From Kluyveromyces lactis (lineage: Eukaryota > Ascomycota > Saccharomycetes > Saccharomycetales > Saccharomycetaceae), in contig NC_006041.1 in assembly GCF_000002515.2 (NCBI RefSeq), positions 1,798,001-1,862,000 of the forward strand: a stretch of 64,000 nucleotides of DNA. Direction: 5' to 3'. The position numbers and the translations under genes were made by a program. The first letter of the stretch is position 1, and every line of letters begins with the position of its first letter. Below, piece by piece: positions 11,001 through 20,511 of this stretch. The notes under the pieces are model-generated. The model did no database searches. It saw nothing but the letters and a program-made list of their open reading frames with translations, and was not told where the DNA came from.

Positions 11001-11364
11001 AACTTCCAATAACAATATTCCTAATTCTACGGCACCCTTGAATACACCAGATACTAATAGTTTTAATAGTTTGACCAGATCCCCTGATGCCCCATCTTAC
11101 GGAAACATGAACGTATTTTACAATGCTGCAAACCAGGGTACCAATATGAATACCTTATATTCACAATCGGTACCCAATGCACCTCAGGGTATATCAGCTC
11201 CGCTATCAGCTCAACCGGTCAATGTCACAAATATACCTAACGGGAACGTCAACTCGGAACTTGATGACTTTTTCCTACGACAGAGCGCCGGTTGGATCGA
11301 AGGAAACTCTAGTAATGATGATTTCTTGGGATGGTTTGATATGAACATGGCTCCCGAATTTTAA
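8005..11364 (+). CDS. SEF1: Zn2Cys6 transcription factor Sef1
   Basis: 1119 residues, close to S. cerevisiae Sef1 (1148). The binuclear zinc cluster is at 118-148 with Cys at 118, 121, 128, 138, 141 and 148, followed by the DPQFRPKKGSQLQSLR linker typical of Sef1 and a short coiled coil (about 160-185). The middle region (about 350-800) is the fungal-specific transcription factor domain. The C-terminus is Asn/Ser/Thr-rich and ends in an acidic-aromatic stretch (DDFLGWFDMNM) that could activate transcription. In Candida albicans Sef1 activates iron-uptake genes. In K. lactis SEF1 was found as a suppressor of loss of the RPM2 gene in S. cerevisiae. Its target genes here cannot be read from the sequence. 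The neighbours match YBL064C-YBL066C-YBL067C. Confidence 0.93.
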   Translation: MGDPVSSKRKSSVSDAVSTSKRQHQQVKVEDVNVPLSSREHSPGPQLHTQQSYYGNGTDGASESALTQSRNNNGATSVVAISDATQNGEDSSNISNNSNAVSKGKAVVNAGHRPVTSCTHCRQHKIKCNASEKFPAPCSRCERMGLHCEIDPQFRPKKGSQLQSLRNDVDELKVKIEYLTRNESLIAKALKQSNIGQNLLQAIKSVDFSYRVAGPTQGQVAKNKISVQTYLTNEPQLLQDSQTTTTNPTTSSNSKVVTPTGSDHSPASHNGGSLSSGKPQLLNDSVPANTKDRLPPVLQIALKRLSQQISSSSPQNSSPTTTGHSPANDLSSSKQHVVATTNAMPLLPSPHANIDEFVLGDVHISIEKATELHNIFVARFLPYFPIMQSNSATELYSQSQLLFWTVILTASLSDPEPTLYNKLSSLIKQLAIETCWIRTPRSTHISQALLILCNWPLPNQKVLDDCSYRFVGLAKSLSFQLGLHRGKFMTEFTRTQTSLPEAEKWRTRTWLGIFFAEQLWASILGLPPTSQTDYLIEKARLGDDGELPPILRKLICLANFQGKLCNVMGTSVVSPDGLMDARERAGSLAILERELERLDVKLKFQEDAAVEIYFLYIKLMICCFAFLPETPTEDQTKYVTEAYLCATKIITLLTKLLETQQLIELPIYIRHSATYSALILFKLYLTPLLLDKYVDSARQSIVTVHRLYRNQLTAWAASVENDISRTASVLEKLNFVLVTHPEVFIEEEGIISRMRSHLTGTLFYDLVWCVHEARRRQMDPNYDAEAAKRNKEKWFKNRRKLYPLPFYNQISKEDFETITQTTPGGTTVTTLVPTKSAIKQAKQLAQSQGDQNGPVTHINGIPLSMLDETGSVNIEGLLANANLNLSNEHSTVLASSSSTATRLNADNPTTDTNKFNVQTVFTHNIKKSSKSSDTPTNKPKFNSTSSIPTATPTSEQRAAHNTKTSASILTGDPNSLFSMNNSLQANIQLNKTLSADSNGTSNNNIPNSTAPLNTPDTNSFNSLTRSPDAPSYGNMNVFYNAANQGTNMNTLYSQSVPNAPQGISAPLSAQPVNVTNIPNGNVNSELDDFFLRQSAGWIEGNSSNDDFLGWFDMNMAPEF

Positions 11365-11818
11365 CAATATTCTACCTCACTTCCGACCTTCTTTTCTCTT
11401 CAATTTCAATTTAATTTTTTCCCCCGTAACGAACCCACACCTAATGAACTAACACTTCCTATCATTTGTTTTATTACATTATTATCATTTTATTTTATTA
11501 TTATATTTTATTTTTTTTTTTTTTTGACCATGGGGCTTATCTTCTCCTCTGACTTTCCTTTAACGACATGACCCTGTTCTGTGATGACATATTTATTGTT
11601 TGTTTTGTAGTACATACTCTATTCTTAATAAAAACTTAATTAATCTACAATTCCAATCCTTCTATCTCAAGCACTTTATTTGAATTAAATAATTACAGAG
11701 TAATATTTGATATTCATAAGTGAAATCTCACATCAAATTCATATAATTGCTTACCAGTGAAAACATTGAAGTCAAACAGCGTTAGATCCCAAATTTTTCC
11801 ATTCTACAACAAAAATAA
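11365..11818. other. SEF1 3' region
   Basis: T-rich SEF1 terminator region with an uninterrupted run of 15 T at 11511-11525. No gene seen. Confidence 0.5.
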
Positions 11819-11890
11819 GCCATCTTAGTATAGGGGTTATTACACATCGTTGTGGCCGATGAAACCCAGGTTCGATTCCTGGAGGTGGCA
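11819..11890 (+). tRNA. tRNA-His (anticodon GUG)
   Basis: A 72-base cloverleaf. The acceptor strands GCCATCT and AGGTGGC pair over 7 bp (one G-T). The anticodon stem CATCG/CGATG encloses TTGTGGC with anticodon GTG. The T arm is CCAGG-TTCGATT-CCTGG, and the discriminator is A73. The extra G(-1) of tRNA-His is not encoded, as in other eukaryotes, where Thg1 adds it. Internal B box GGTTCGATTCC is present. There is no intron. Confidence 0.96.
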
Positions 11891-11893
11891 TTA

Positions 11894-11899
11894 TTTTTT
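11894..11899 (+). terminator. RNA polymerase III terminator of tRNA-His
   Basis: Run of six T on the coding strand starting four bases after the tRNA 3' end. Confidence 0.8.
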
Positions 11900-12592
11900 C
11901 TATCAACAAGAAAAAGCTGGCTCATCTCTGCAGATGATTAAAGATCAAATGATGAAATACAGTGCATTCTTCGGAGCTTCTTGATGACATATTAGGAATA
12001 ACCTATGGAAACAAGCTATTATAGATAATCAACGAACGTTCCCTAATTGTGTAATAAGTAATTCAAGTTATTGACTCTGCCAGTACCTCTGTCTCTTTCT
12101 CTATGATTCAATGGATATACGGCTCTTTTTGTTCAACAATTTACTATGCTCTTTGGAGATGTGGTGAAAAAAAAAAAAGGAAGCCCCACTTAGAGGAAAC
12201 TTTAAATATCTACGAATTCTTAGAGAATCAACTTCTTCACGTAACTGCTCATTTAAGAATACATACGTGCCAAGTGAATCATTAAGTTATCTTGAACTTT
12301 TCTGTATTAATGCGGAATTGAGGCTCTAGAGGTTGTCTTATATAGGAAGCTGTTATATGATTCTGCTACTCTTTTCTCTCTTTCATTCATTTACTATCAA
12401 ATATTAATCCACTCCGTTAGACACTTTTCGATTTGGTTGCAAACTGGAAGAACCATTATAAACGTACCAAAGGATCTATTTTTTTGGTTGAAAAACAGTT
12501 AAAGGCAGCTTGTGAAGGAAAATATACAATCCGAGCTTTTTCCCCCCTACTTATTTGAATAAGTCCTTTGTCTTTGTGAATTTAAGTACGAG
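11900..12592. other. Spacer tRNA-His to UBP gene
   Basis: AT-rich promoter region for the downstream deubiquitinase. A 60-codon frame at 12103-12285 has no recognisable features. Nothing else stands out. Confidence 0.45.
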
Positions 12593-14686
12593 ATGTCGTC
12601 CCTTAAGAAATGGTTGGGATTTCAACAAAGTTCGACTCGGAAGACAAGTTCGAGCGATAAACGCAGCTCTAGCAGTTCTAGTGCCGAGCTGGCAACTGCT
12701 ACGCCTCCTATTATAATTGAGCCAACTCGTAACCATAATGGGTCCAGTCTGGTTCACAATGACGATTCAGAACGAAATACGGAACCCATTGCTATCACCA
12801 ATGGGAGTCACGATAGCACAAGTGATATCAGTCACGACCCCTTACACACGGAAGTATTTGAATACATGCCATCTTATACTATACCGAATACCATTACTGC
12901 CGACCTACCCTTCGGGAGTGGATCGACCAAGGTCTTTGGATATGAGAACTTCGGAAACACTTGCTATTGCAATTCGGTTCTTCAATGTCTCTACAATCTA
13001 ACCGAGTTTAGGACAGAAATTCTTAAGTATCCTTCGAGAGATGGATTACTCAGAAGGAGACGGAAATCAAGCGTTGTTGGCGTGAAGCCTAGAGTTTTCA
13101 CCGAGGCAAGTTTCACGTCACAGCCTCAACCCGCACAGCATACTAATAAGCACGTCAATGGCAGTGGTTGTAGCCCAGGTGGTCACAACCCCGCCGCCAA
13201 CACGGATGGGATTTCTAGTGCAGAGAATAGTAGACGTGGCTCCCTGAAATTTTTTAAAAATTCATCGGATGCAAATACTAATAACGCGTTACCTCCCAGT
13301 TCTCCAGGATCTTCGCAGGCAAAGCCACCACCTCGGCCGGTACACACAGTTGTGATGCCCTCTGACCCAATTTCCGAAAAATTGCATGAAAATTATACCA
13401 AGATTATAGTCGGAAGAACTCAGGGTACATCATTCCAATCGGGGAATCCGGAAGTGCAATGCAGCGCAAATTCTTTGCCACCATCAAGTTCGTCTTCATC
13501 TTCTCCCAATGCACTGGCCGTGCCTCAGCCGGTACCACATTCAAATTCACACTTAAAAGCACCCTCCATTGAACAAAGGAAAAAGGCGGCGCTAGTCAAC
13601 GGACCGGTTGTAAACGTCGATACCAGCTTAGCGGATTATCTGCCGAAAGGTACAAAACCTACATTGTATTCGGGTCTAAAAGATATTTTCGAATGTATTG
13701 CTGAAAATGAATCAGCAATAGGTGTTGTATCTCCTTCGAACTTTGTCAATATATTGAAACAAGAGAATATCTTGTTTAGTTCTTCGATGCATCAGGACGC
13801 ACATGAATTTTTAAATTATTTATTGAACGAATTAAGTGATACTTTAAAAAGAGATATGGAACTGGATACTGATAAACTTGAATCAAAACCGACATTTATC
13901 GAGGATCTGTTCAAAGGGTCATTATGCAATAGTACTAAATGTTTTACTTGCGATACTATCACTGCAAGAGATGAACCATTTTTAGATTTTCCTATTGAGA
14001 TTCAGGAAGACGAAGAAATCAAAATTCAAGACATTTTAAACAACTACAAACATCGCGAGTTATTAACTGGTGCCAATAAATTTTACTGCGATAAATGTTG
14101 TGGCTTACAAGAAGCTGAGCGTACTGTGGGATTGAAGTCTTTACCAAAAACTTTGGCTATTCATTTGAAAAGGTTCAAATATTCAGAAGCACGAAATTGT
14201 AATGCCAAACTTTTCAACAGAATTCACTATCCACTGGATCTCAGAGTATGTTCAAGCTTTGATAGCGCCGTATGTAAAGATTACGAACTCAACGGAATAG
14301 TCATCCACATGGGAGGAGGCCCTCACCATGGGCATTATGTTGCTATTTGCAAAAATGATCTATTCGGTTGGTTGTTGTTTGATGATGAGACTGTAGAGTC
14401 CATCAACGAGGAAACAGTTTTAAAATTCATTGGTGACGCTAACGAACTCACTACGGCATATGTCCTAATCTATAAGGAATCTTCAGTCTCTAGCATAGAT
14501 TCCTCGAGCTTTGAAAAGAACATTGAGCAATTGTTAAAAGAAGATGAAATGTATAGAAGAAGATATTCCATTGCCACCAATGAAAGTGTTTTAGAAGGCG
14601 TTCCTGAAGAAGGGAACAATGAGGATTCCAGGCGTCACAAAACAAAATCTAAACTTTTCAGTTTCAAACGGAACGCCAAAGCATAA
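12593..14686 (+). CDS. UBP9: Ubiquitin carboxyl-terminal hydrolase, Ubp9/Ubp13 type
   Basis: 697 residues. Cysteine protease of the USP family that removes ubiquitin; the S. cerevisiae paralogues Ubp9 (YER098W) and Ubp13 (YBL067C) work with a WD40 partner and affect mitochondrial respiration. The Cys box is YENFGNTCYCNSVLQCLYN with the expected nucleophile Cys124. The QDAHEF motif lies near 400. Zinc-ribbon CxxC pairs lie at KCFTCD and FYCDKCC. The His box is HHGHYVAICKND with His581. A disordered Ser/Pro/Asn-rich insert of about 180 residues separates the Cys box from the rest, and a basic tail follows the catalytic domain. One gene stands for both S. cerevisiae copies. UBP13 would be an equally valid symbol. 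Confidence 0.92.
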   Translation: MSSLKKWLGFQQSSTRKTSSSDKRSSSSSSAELATATPPIIIEPTRNHNGSSLVHNDDSERNTEPIAITNGSHDSTSDISHDPLHTEVFEYMPSYTIPNTITADLPFGSGSTKVFGYENFGNTCYCNSVLQCLYNLTEFRTEILKYPSRDGLLRRRRKSSVVGVKPRVFTEASFTSQPQPAQHTNKHVNGSGCSPGGHNPAANTDGISSAENSRRGSLKFFKNSSDANTNNALPPSSPGSSQAKPPPRPVHTVVMPSDPISEKLHENYTKIIVGRTQGTSFQSGNPEVQCSANSLPPSSSSSSSPNALAVPQPVPHSNSHLKAPSIEQRKKAALVNGPVVNVDTSLADYLPKGTKPTLYSGLKDIFECIAENESAIGVVSPSNFVNILKQENILFSSSMHQDAHEFLNYLLNELSDTLKRDMELDTDKLESKPTFIEDLFKGSLCNSTKCFTCDTITARDEPFLDFPIEIQEDEEIKIQDILNNYKHRELLTGANKFYCDKCCGLQEAERTVGLKSLPKTLAIHLKRFKYSEARNCNAKLFNRIHYPLDLRVCSSFDSAVCKDYELNGIVIHMGGGPHHGHYVAICKNDLFGWLLFDDETVESINEETVLKFIGDANELTTAYVLIYKESSVSSIDSSSFEKNIEQLLKEDEMYRRRYSIATNESVLEGVPEEGNNEDSRRHKTKSKLFSFKRNAKA

Positions 14687-14973
14687 GCTTTAAACCTAAA
14701 AGGTAACCTTCACTCAAGATACTATAGACTAAGAAATCTTCGAGCATTTCAGTTTCATATAACAAAAATCTAGTAGTCAAGTCAGTGGCTTTTGATAGAA
14801 ACTTCCTAGATACCATCGAATACTTTATATAAGCTTTTTAATACCCAATAATTATGATTACTGTATTGGTGGTACATATTAGTACATATTACATTTAATG
14901 TTTCATATTTTGTTAAATTAACAACGATTGTACTGCTGTGGAAGGGATGGTGAGGTTCAGTGATGACCTCTCA

Positions 14974-15930
14974 CTATATAGCCGCATGTGTAAATAGATA
15001 TGACACACTTTCCCCATTATGCAATCTTCTGATCGCCTCCGCTAGGGTAGGGCTGATATCAATTTGGTCCAGAATATTAACGTCCAAGTCGACAGGAACT
15101 GTATTAGTGCACACGATCCTTGATAGTTTACTATTCTTCAATTTCTGTTCTGCAGATCCAGAGAAGATACCATGAGTGACAATGGCCAATACCTCCTTAG
15201 CACCATGCTCTAATAGTGTATCTGACGCCTTAACCAAGGTACCACATGTATCAGCCATGTCATCGATCAATAGACATGACTTCCCTGTAACATCACCCAC
15301 AAGCACCATACGAGAAACCTCGTTAGCCTTTTGTCTTTCCTTATGGATTAACGCGAAGTTCAAATCTAGCTTATCTGCCAGAGAAGCAACTCTCTTAGCA
15401 CCGCCGGCATCAGGCGATACAAGGATCGCATTACCGATGTCAGTTTTATGTTGAATATATTTTAGAACACTTGGTTCGGCGTAAAGATTATCCACAGGAA
15501 TATGGAAGAAACCTTGAATTTGAGAAGCATGTAGGTCCATAGTGATGACGTGATCACATCCAGCAGTTTCCAACATCTGTGCTACTAATTTCGCTGTGAT
15601 TGGAGCACGAGATTTATCCTTTTTATCCTGTCTTGCATATGGAAAATTCGGAATCACGGCAGTGATTCTTCTAGCAGAAGCTGTTCTGCATGCATGAATT
15701 ATAATCAATAATTCCATCAAGAAATCGTTAATCTCTTGCTCCCCTGTACCAGTTTGAATAATGTACACGTCCTCATCACGTATACTCTCCCCGATAGTGA
15801 CAGAAGTTTCCTGATTAGAGTACTGGTAAACTCCGATGTTGGACAAGCGCAACCCAAGGGTTCTAGCAATATTCTGAGCTAGCTCGGGATGAGAGTTACC
15901 AGCCAATAATTTGATGCTATTGGTACTCAT
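14974..15930 (-). CDS. PRS2: Ribose-phosphate pyrophosphokinase (PRPP synthetase), Prs2/Prs4 type
   Basis: 318 residues from the ATG at 15930. A second in-frame ATG six codons upstream (15948) would give METSKR first, but [17 protein letters not shown] matches the start of S. cerevisiae Prs2, also 318 residues. The enzyme makes PRPP from ribose-5-phosphate and ATP for purine, pyrimidine, His, Trp and NAD synthesis, acting in hetero-oligomers with other Prs subunits. Visible family features are the [20 protein letters not shown] segment, [16 protein letters not shown] (flexible ATP-binding region), the [12 protein letters not shown] block and the PRPP-binding [20 protein letters not shown] loop. 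One ancestor of PRS2 (YER099C) and PRS4 (YBL068W). It converges with the UBP gene. Confidence 0.94.
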   Translation of the reverse strand: MSTNSIKLLAGNSHPELAQNIARTLGLRLSNIGVYQYSNQETSVTIGESIRDEDVYIIQTGTGEQEINDFLMELLIIIHACRTASARRITAVIPNFPYARQDKKDKSRAPITAKLVAQMLETAGCDHVITMDLHASQIQGFFHIPVDNLYAEPSVLKYIQHKTDIGNAILVSPDAGGAKRVASLADKLDLNFALIHKERQKANEVSRMVLVGDVTGKSCLLIDDMADTCGTLVKASDTLLEHGAKEVLAIVTHGIFSGSAEQKLKNSKLSRIVCTNTVPVDLDVNILDQIDISPTLAEAIRRLHNGESVSYLFTHAAI

Positions 15931-16617
15931 TCTTTTACTCGTTTCCATACAGTATGTATATGGTAGATATTACGTTCCAAAAAACCGAAACCAGAGCACC
16001 AGATGCAACCAAATATGGAAATTGGATATGGCAACAGCAACTGTCTAAACGATATAGTTGATTATTTCGGACTTTGGTCCTTATCTACAAGTTAATTACT
16101 TTCTTGATGTGATTTTCGACTCATTCAAATTTGTATCTTTTCATGATAAAAAACTCTGTTTAAAGCTTTTCATTCTTCCATTAGATATTCCGTACATAAT
16201 ACTATAAGGTGACATGACATAATGATATTTGGCAGAAACAAAGACTAGACAGCAGTAGTTGGCAGCAAATACTGTCATTTCAGCGAACATAGTAAATTAG
16301 GTCGTAATACTTTCAGCTGTTAGGCTTTTCCTCGTGGTGAGTACCCCAGATTTTCCCCTTTTTATAGAGAATCCACTGACATTTGAATCGAATTTTTTAT
16401 GTATTTAAGAAACTTTTATTTAACTTTAAGGTTTTTTGTATCTTCTGCCAAAATGAGAGAAAGAATGCTTTTGTATTGCAATGTTGAAGGATCTAGGAAG
16501 GTCAAGAACAGTATATTGTCCGCTGCGAAAGACTTACACAAGTGTTTCCTGTTTTGAAGTTCCAATCTATCGCTCGTTACCATCCCAGTATCTCATATTT
16601 GCGTGTTAAAAGGTACG
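15931..16617. other. Divergent promoter region PRS-UBC6
   Basis: 687 bp of AT-rich spacer between divergent genes. No RNA gene or clear binding-site cluster seen. Confidence 0.45.
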
Positions 16618-17373
16618 ATGGCAAGTATACAGGCTAACAAAAGGTTGACTAAGGAATACAAGAACATTGTTAACAACCCTCCTCCATTCATTATTGCAGC
16701 ACCACATGAAGATAACATATTAGAATGGCATTACGTGATTACCGGTCCACCTAGCACTCCGTATGAGAATGGTCAATATCATGGAACGTTAACTTTCCCT
16801 TCAGACTACCCATTTAATCCACCGGCGATTCGCATGATTACGCCTAACGGCAGATTCAAGGAAAATACTAGACTATGTCTTTCGATGAGTGATTATCATC
16901 CAGAGGCGTGGAACCCAGCATGGTCTGTAGTGACTATATTGAATGGCCTTTTAAGTTTCATGACAGGTGATGAACAGACAACGGGGTCGGTGTCAACCTC
17001 TGATAAGGATAAAAGGACTCTGGCTAAGAAATCGAAACATTTTAATACTTATAGCAATTTCAAATTCAAGAATATGTTCCCTGATTTAAGAGAGTCGAAT
17101 ATTAAGGACATAGAGAGGGAGGCTGCTTTGGAAGCGGAATCCAAAGGAGCACAACAAGAGGAAAATAAAGCACAGAAACTAGCCACGGAGAAAGCAACTT
17201 CACTAGACGACATTTCGGATCCTGAGGATCGAGTAAGAATTCAAGAGCTTATAAAGGCCGAGAAGGATAAGAAAGATCAGGATAAAAATCCTGGCGAGAA
17301 TAGCAACATCAAATCGCTGCTTTGTCTGATCTTGGCTATTGCGATTTTTTTCGTCGGTTTAATAATGAAATGA
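16618..17373 (+). CDS. UBC6: ER tail-anchored ubiquitin-conjugating enzyme Ubc6
   Basis: 251 residues from the ATG at 16618; the open frame begins five codons earlier only with GTG. E2 enzyme of ER-associated degradation, working with the Doa10 ligase. The UBC fold is at 1-150 with the class-specific long catalytic loop NTRLCLSMSDYHPEAWNP and catalytic Cys87, the same number as in S. cerevisiae Ubc6. It has a charged linker (about 155-230) and a single C-terminal transmembrane anchor (LLCLILAIAIFFVGLIM) ending in K. The length matches S. cerevisiae Ubc6 (250). Order PRS-UBC6-AST matches YER099C-YER100W-YER101C. Confidence 0.97.
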   Translation: MASIQANKRLTKEYKNIVNNPPPFIIAAPHEDNILEWHYVITGPPSTPYENGQYHGTLTFPSDYPFNPPAIRMITPNGRFKENTRLCLSMSDYHPEAWNPAWSVVTILNGLLSFMTGDEQTTGSVSTSDKDKRTLAKKSKHFNTYSNFKFKNMFPDLRESNIKDIEREAALEAESKGAQQEENKAQKLATEKATSLDDISDPEDRVRIQELIKAEKDKKDQDKNPGENSNIKSLLCLILAIAIFFVGLIMK

Positions 17374-17695
17374 GTTCATCAAATATGTTAGCATCTTCTA
17401 GGCTCTAAGTGTTGTACAGTATAGTATTATTGATATTATGTTTCCAACTATGGCCACAACAGCGGTTCATATGATCTCGTCACCTGAGATTTCAACAATT
17501 TAAGACGGCGTTACATAAAAAATATATAAATAGTCAATTCATAAGAGACAATTAGAACAAAAAAACATACAAAATTAAAAATATCACAATGATTATAAGC
17601 CGTAGCCATATCATTGGTCATTTTTGTCGTTCAACATCTTTTCATAAATTCATTTCGCAAGATATTAGCACATATTCATAAGTGCAGCTTAAAGT
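17374..17695. other. Convergent 3' region UBC6/AST
   Basis: 322 bp shared by two converging 3' ends, A/T-rich with A runs near 17510-17590. No gene seen. Confidence 0.5.
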
Positions 17696-18982
17696 TCAAA
17701 ACTTCTCTACCTTTAAAACAACTTTACCATGTGCACGGCCTGTCTGCAGATAGGAAAATGCCTTTTGATGTTCTTTCCAATCATATACCCTATCTACAGG
17801 AATAAACTTGACAACTTCACTTTCTATTAGCTCATGACATTTTTTTGGCCATTCATTTGTCGCTAATTTGGCATTTGGATCAAAATAAAACATTTGATAA
17901 TCGAAAGACCATAGCACCTGTCCGAACAGCTTTCTAATATTAGAACTTGCAGTACCCCATGAATTAAAAGTATCTTTCTTGTAATTCGATTTATTATCGC
18001 CAACGGTTGTGATGTAAGTAGCATCTTTGGACAAAATGGAAGAAGAGTGACCGATAATGTCATACCCTCCAATAAAGTCAAGAACTAAATTGAAGCTACC
18101 CTGGCCAAATGGTTGAGTTATAAAATTTCCAGTTTCATTGTTATATTCAACCAATTCATTGCTTGCCACTAGATCGCTTAATGGTTTGTAGATTTTACCG
18201 TTCGTTGCTGCATAGTCGATGAAGAGCAATTCATCGACTAGTTCAGGCAAATTTGACTTAATGAAGTTCATACCGGAGGTAGATGAGATTAACACGATTC
18301 TGTTCAATATCCTGTAATGAAACTTTAAGAGTTGTAGTGCAAATATTCCGGTCATTGTAGAGGCACCATTGATCAATATATTGCTGCTTTGATTTAATTT
18401 CCCCTCTTGATCAAGCTTGTCAAGGATATTGAATGCGGCTCCAAGACAGTAAAAAGTAGATGCCGCTTGTTGAGTACTGATGTTTACTGGCTTAGGTAAA
18501 ACAACGTCAACCTTTGGATCAACCAAAATGGTAGATTCACAAGTTCCTTTACCTAAATTTGGATGCCAAAAAGTACCGCAAACTTCATCACCGACACTCC
18601 ACGTATCTGCCAAATTTGAGCCTACTTCTGAGATTTTTCCATAATACTCTCTTCCAATGCCAACTTCATAGTTCATATGCCTAGTGTAACTATTGAATAT
18701 CTTTAAATCAACTGGGTTTAAACCGACATATTCCACTTGCACGGAAATGACATCTTTAGATATTGGAGTCTTTATCTTTGTTTCATAGGAGAACTGAGGA
18801 GGATGATTTTTGGAATAGAATATTAGCGATTTAACCGGCACATAATGGATATGTCTTAGCGGCCTAGCGACTCTTTTCATCTCTAAAGGGGAAGCCAATT
18901 CCCTAGGGTTTGGTGAATCATGATTATATTTCACCACATATGCCAACTTCGGATCGTGTTTATTTAACAATTCTTCCGCCAT
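17696..18982 (-). CDS. AST1: Ast1/Ast2 family lipid-raft protein (MDR-type fold)
   Basis: 428 residues, the same size as S. cerevisiae Ast1 (429) and Ast2 (430). Ast1 associates with lipid rafts and helps deliver the proton pump Pma1 to the plasma membrane; high dosage suppresses pma1 targeting mutants. The N-terminus holds the conserved HIHYVPVKSLIFYS stretch. The rest resembles medium-chain dehydrogenase/reductase proteins: QVEYVGLNPVDLKIFN and GREYYGKISEVG in the GroES-like half, then a Rossmann half with NILINGASTMTGIFALQLLK. The zinc ligands of true alcohol dehydrogenases are not evident, as in the rest of the family. There is no signal peptide or transmembrane helix. It represents the ancestor of YBL069W and YER101C. 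Confidence 0.9.
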   Translation of the reverse strand: MAEELLNKHDPKLAYVVKYNHDSPNPRELASPLEMKRVARPLRHIHYVPVKSLIFYSKNHPPQFSYETKIKTPISKDVISVQVEYVGLNPVDLKIFNSYTRHMNYEVGIGREYYGKISEVGSNLADTWSVGDEVCGTFWHPNLGKGTCESTILVDPKVDVVLPKPVNISTQQAASTFYCLGAAFNILDKLDQEGKLNQSSNILINGASTMTGIFALQLLKFHYRILNRIVLISSTSGMNFIKSNLPELVDELLFIDYAATNGKIYKPLSDLVASNELVEYNNETGNFITQPFGQGSFNLVLDFIGGYDIIGHSSSILSKDATYITTVGDNKSNYKKDTFNSWGTASSNIRKLFGQVLWSFDYQMFYFDPNAKLATNEWPKKCHELIESEVVKFIPVDRVYDWKEHQKAFSYLQTGRAHGKVVLKVEKF

Positions 18983-19440
18983 GGTAAAAGAGTTACAGCA
19001 GTATGAATTTATCCAGAAAGGCTTGAAGTGGTAAGCATCCTTGTGTTAAGGGTCATGGTAGCGGAAGTCTGTGTAAACTCCGTTCTAATTCTTTTAATTG
19101 ACGCTTTTTTTAAATGAAATTTAGTTTAATACGAGAAACAATAGATAATACAGAAAATGCTTAAAACAGAGAACATATATACGATCCGGGGTATATAGTA
19201 CGGACTTGTGAACGATATGCATGATGTGGTAAGAACTGAATTTAATGACTGTCCAGTGCGGATGGAAGTGTGATAGTGGAGCTTGCCAGAGGATTGATAA
19301 ATCATCCCTAGAATGAAATTATATACAGTGCGGTGCTTGAAGAGTGGTGAGAAAACCATAAACAAACTAAAAGAACACACTCTGTATAACCATGCAAAAC
19401 TAATGCAGATAAATGACGAGGGTGATGCTGCAAAAATATT
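18983..19440. other. AST promoter / DPH3 3' region
   Basis: 458 bp spacer between two tandem minus-strand genes. Weak plus- and minus-strand frames here look random. No specific element recognised. Confidence 0.45.
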
Positions 19441-19689
19441 TTACACAGCTACAGCAATTTTACCCGGTGGTTCCAGATTTGCTTCCACATAATATTCCAC
19501 CAAGTCTTCCTTGTCGAAAACCACCTGGATCATCAACGAACAACTGGGACAAACTGCAATGTCTTCTCCGTCATACATATCATCAATGGAAATTTGGAAC
19601 CTGTCACCACAGGGACAAGGATACGTAAATATCTGTGTATCTGGGTCGAAAGTCATATCCTCAATCTCAACCTCATCGTAAGTGGACAT
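19441..19689 (-). CDS. DPH3: Diphthamide biosynthesis / Elongator-regulatory CSL zinc protein Dph3 (Kti11)
   Basis: 82 residues, identical in length to S. cerevisiae Kti11/Dph3. Small CSL-type zinc protein that passes electrons to the Dph1-Dph2 radical-SAM enzyme for diphthamide on eEF2 and supports Elongator-dependent tRNA wobble uridine modification through Kti13. The DYDEVEIEDM-like N-terminus, the CPCGDRF motif (Cys25, Cys27) and CPSC (Cys47, Cys50) supply the four metal ligands. The position between AST and RPS8 matches YBL071W-A. Confidence 0.97.
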   Translation of the reverse strand: MSTYDEVEIEDMTFDPDTQIFTYPCPCGDRFQISIDDMYDGEDIAVCPSCSLMIQVVFDKEDLVEYYVEANLEPPGKIAVAV

Positions 19690-20013
19690 TGTTCTAATAC
19701 TATTAATAATTAATTCTTTCTCTTTAAGTTAACTTCTAGTAGTCACTTCTCTCTTCAATATGCCAGCACCAGGTTGACCAAAAGTTTATTCCAATTCCGT
19801 ACCCTTAGGTTAGAGAATATTGAATGCACTGGGTATGAAGACATAGGTATTAAACATAATGCGATGAGCGTAATGATTGACTCAATTGTCATTTCATGTC
19901 AAAAGTTTCAGTTTTTCTTTTTAACTTGTTGAGAAAACCGGGAAAAGAAGGACTGGTTCTTTTGAAGAAGTCACGTGATATTTCGGGACTATCACAACCC
20001 AGACATATATTTT

Positions 20014-20025
20014 ACACCCATACAT
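20014..20025 (+). promoter_or_regulatory. Rap1-type binding site upstream of RPS8
   Basis: ACACCCATACAT is an exact match to the Rap1 consensus used at ribosomal-protein promoters. It lies about 500 bp before the candidate 5' splice site and 950 bp before the RPS8 ATG, which is unusually far unless transcription starts near 20100-20480 and an intron is removed. Confidence 0.6.
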
Positions 20026-20096
20026 AATTCAATTTCATTTATTTTCACTAATACCTAAAAAGGTAATAAGTATTTTTAAAACAGACAAATACCATA

Positions 20097-20400
20097 ATGG
20101 TTAGCCAGGCCGTCCCAAGCCACTCACTACCGGTGTAAACCCCCTCTGGCCTCAGAATGCTCTGGCCCACACCACTCATTCAGTTTCTGGCTGCCGTCGA
20201 TATCCCTGCCCGTCTGCCCAGAGAGCAACATTCCATCTACCACCTAGGCAGAATCTTTCCCCAGGAGTCTCTCCTCCAGCTCACCTTTGGCCATTCTCAC
20301 GCTTTCTCTGTCCCTTTCTCTGGGCGAGCTGGTTCCCTCTGGCAGTCCAATACTCGGCAGTGTGGTCCATTTTGTCGAAAGAACAACTTTGATTTCCATC
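20097..20400. other. GC-rich, pyrimidine-rich island of unknown function
   Basis: Counting 20101-20340 gives 136 G+C in 240 bases (57%), with C about twice G (92 to 44), against clearly AT-rich spacers elsewhere in the window. CTCTGG and close variants recur (near 20155, 20160, 20318 and 20337). It begins with a 13-codon ATG frame at 20097-20138. No tRNA, SRP, RNase P, MRP or spliceosomal RNA signature was recognised on either strand. Confidence 0.5.
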
Positions 20401-20511
20401 TAGTGAAAAGTTACAAAATTGTTGTATACTGTTATATACTGTTACCTTCTATAGTTATTGTATTGGATAGTTCTTGAAATACAAGAAGAGGTCAAGAAGC
20501 CAGGTCAAATA

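Noticed and set aside
20157-20477. 106-codon frame in the GC-rich island
   Set aside because: Composition follows the island's base bias. There is no family resemblance, and another frame with a short ATG start begins earlier; it is more likely a by-product of GC content.
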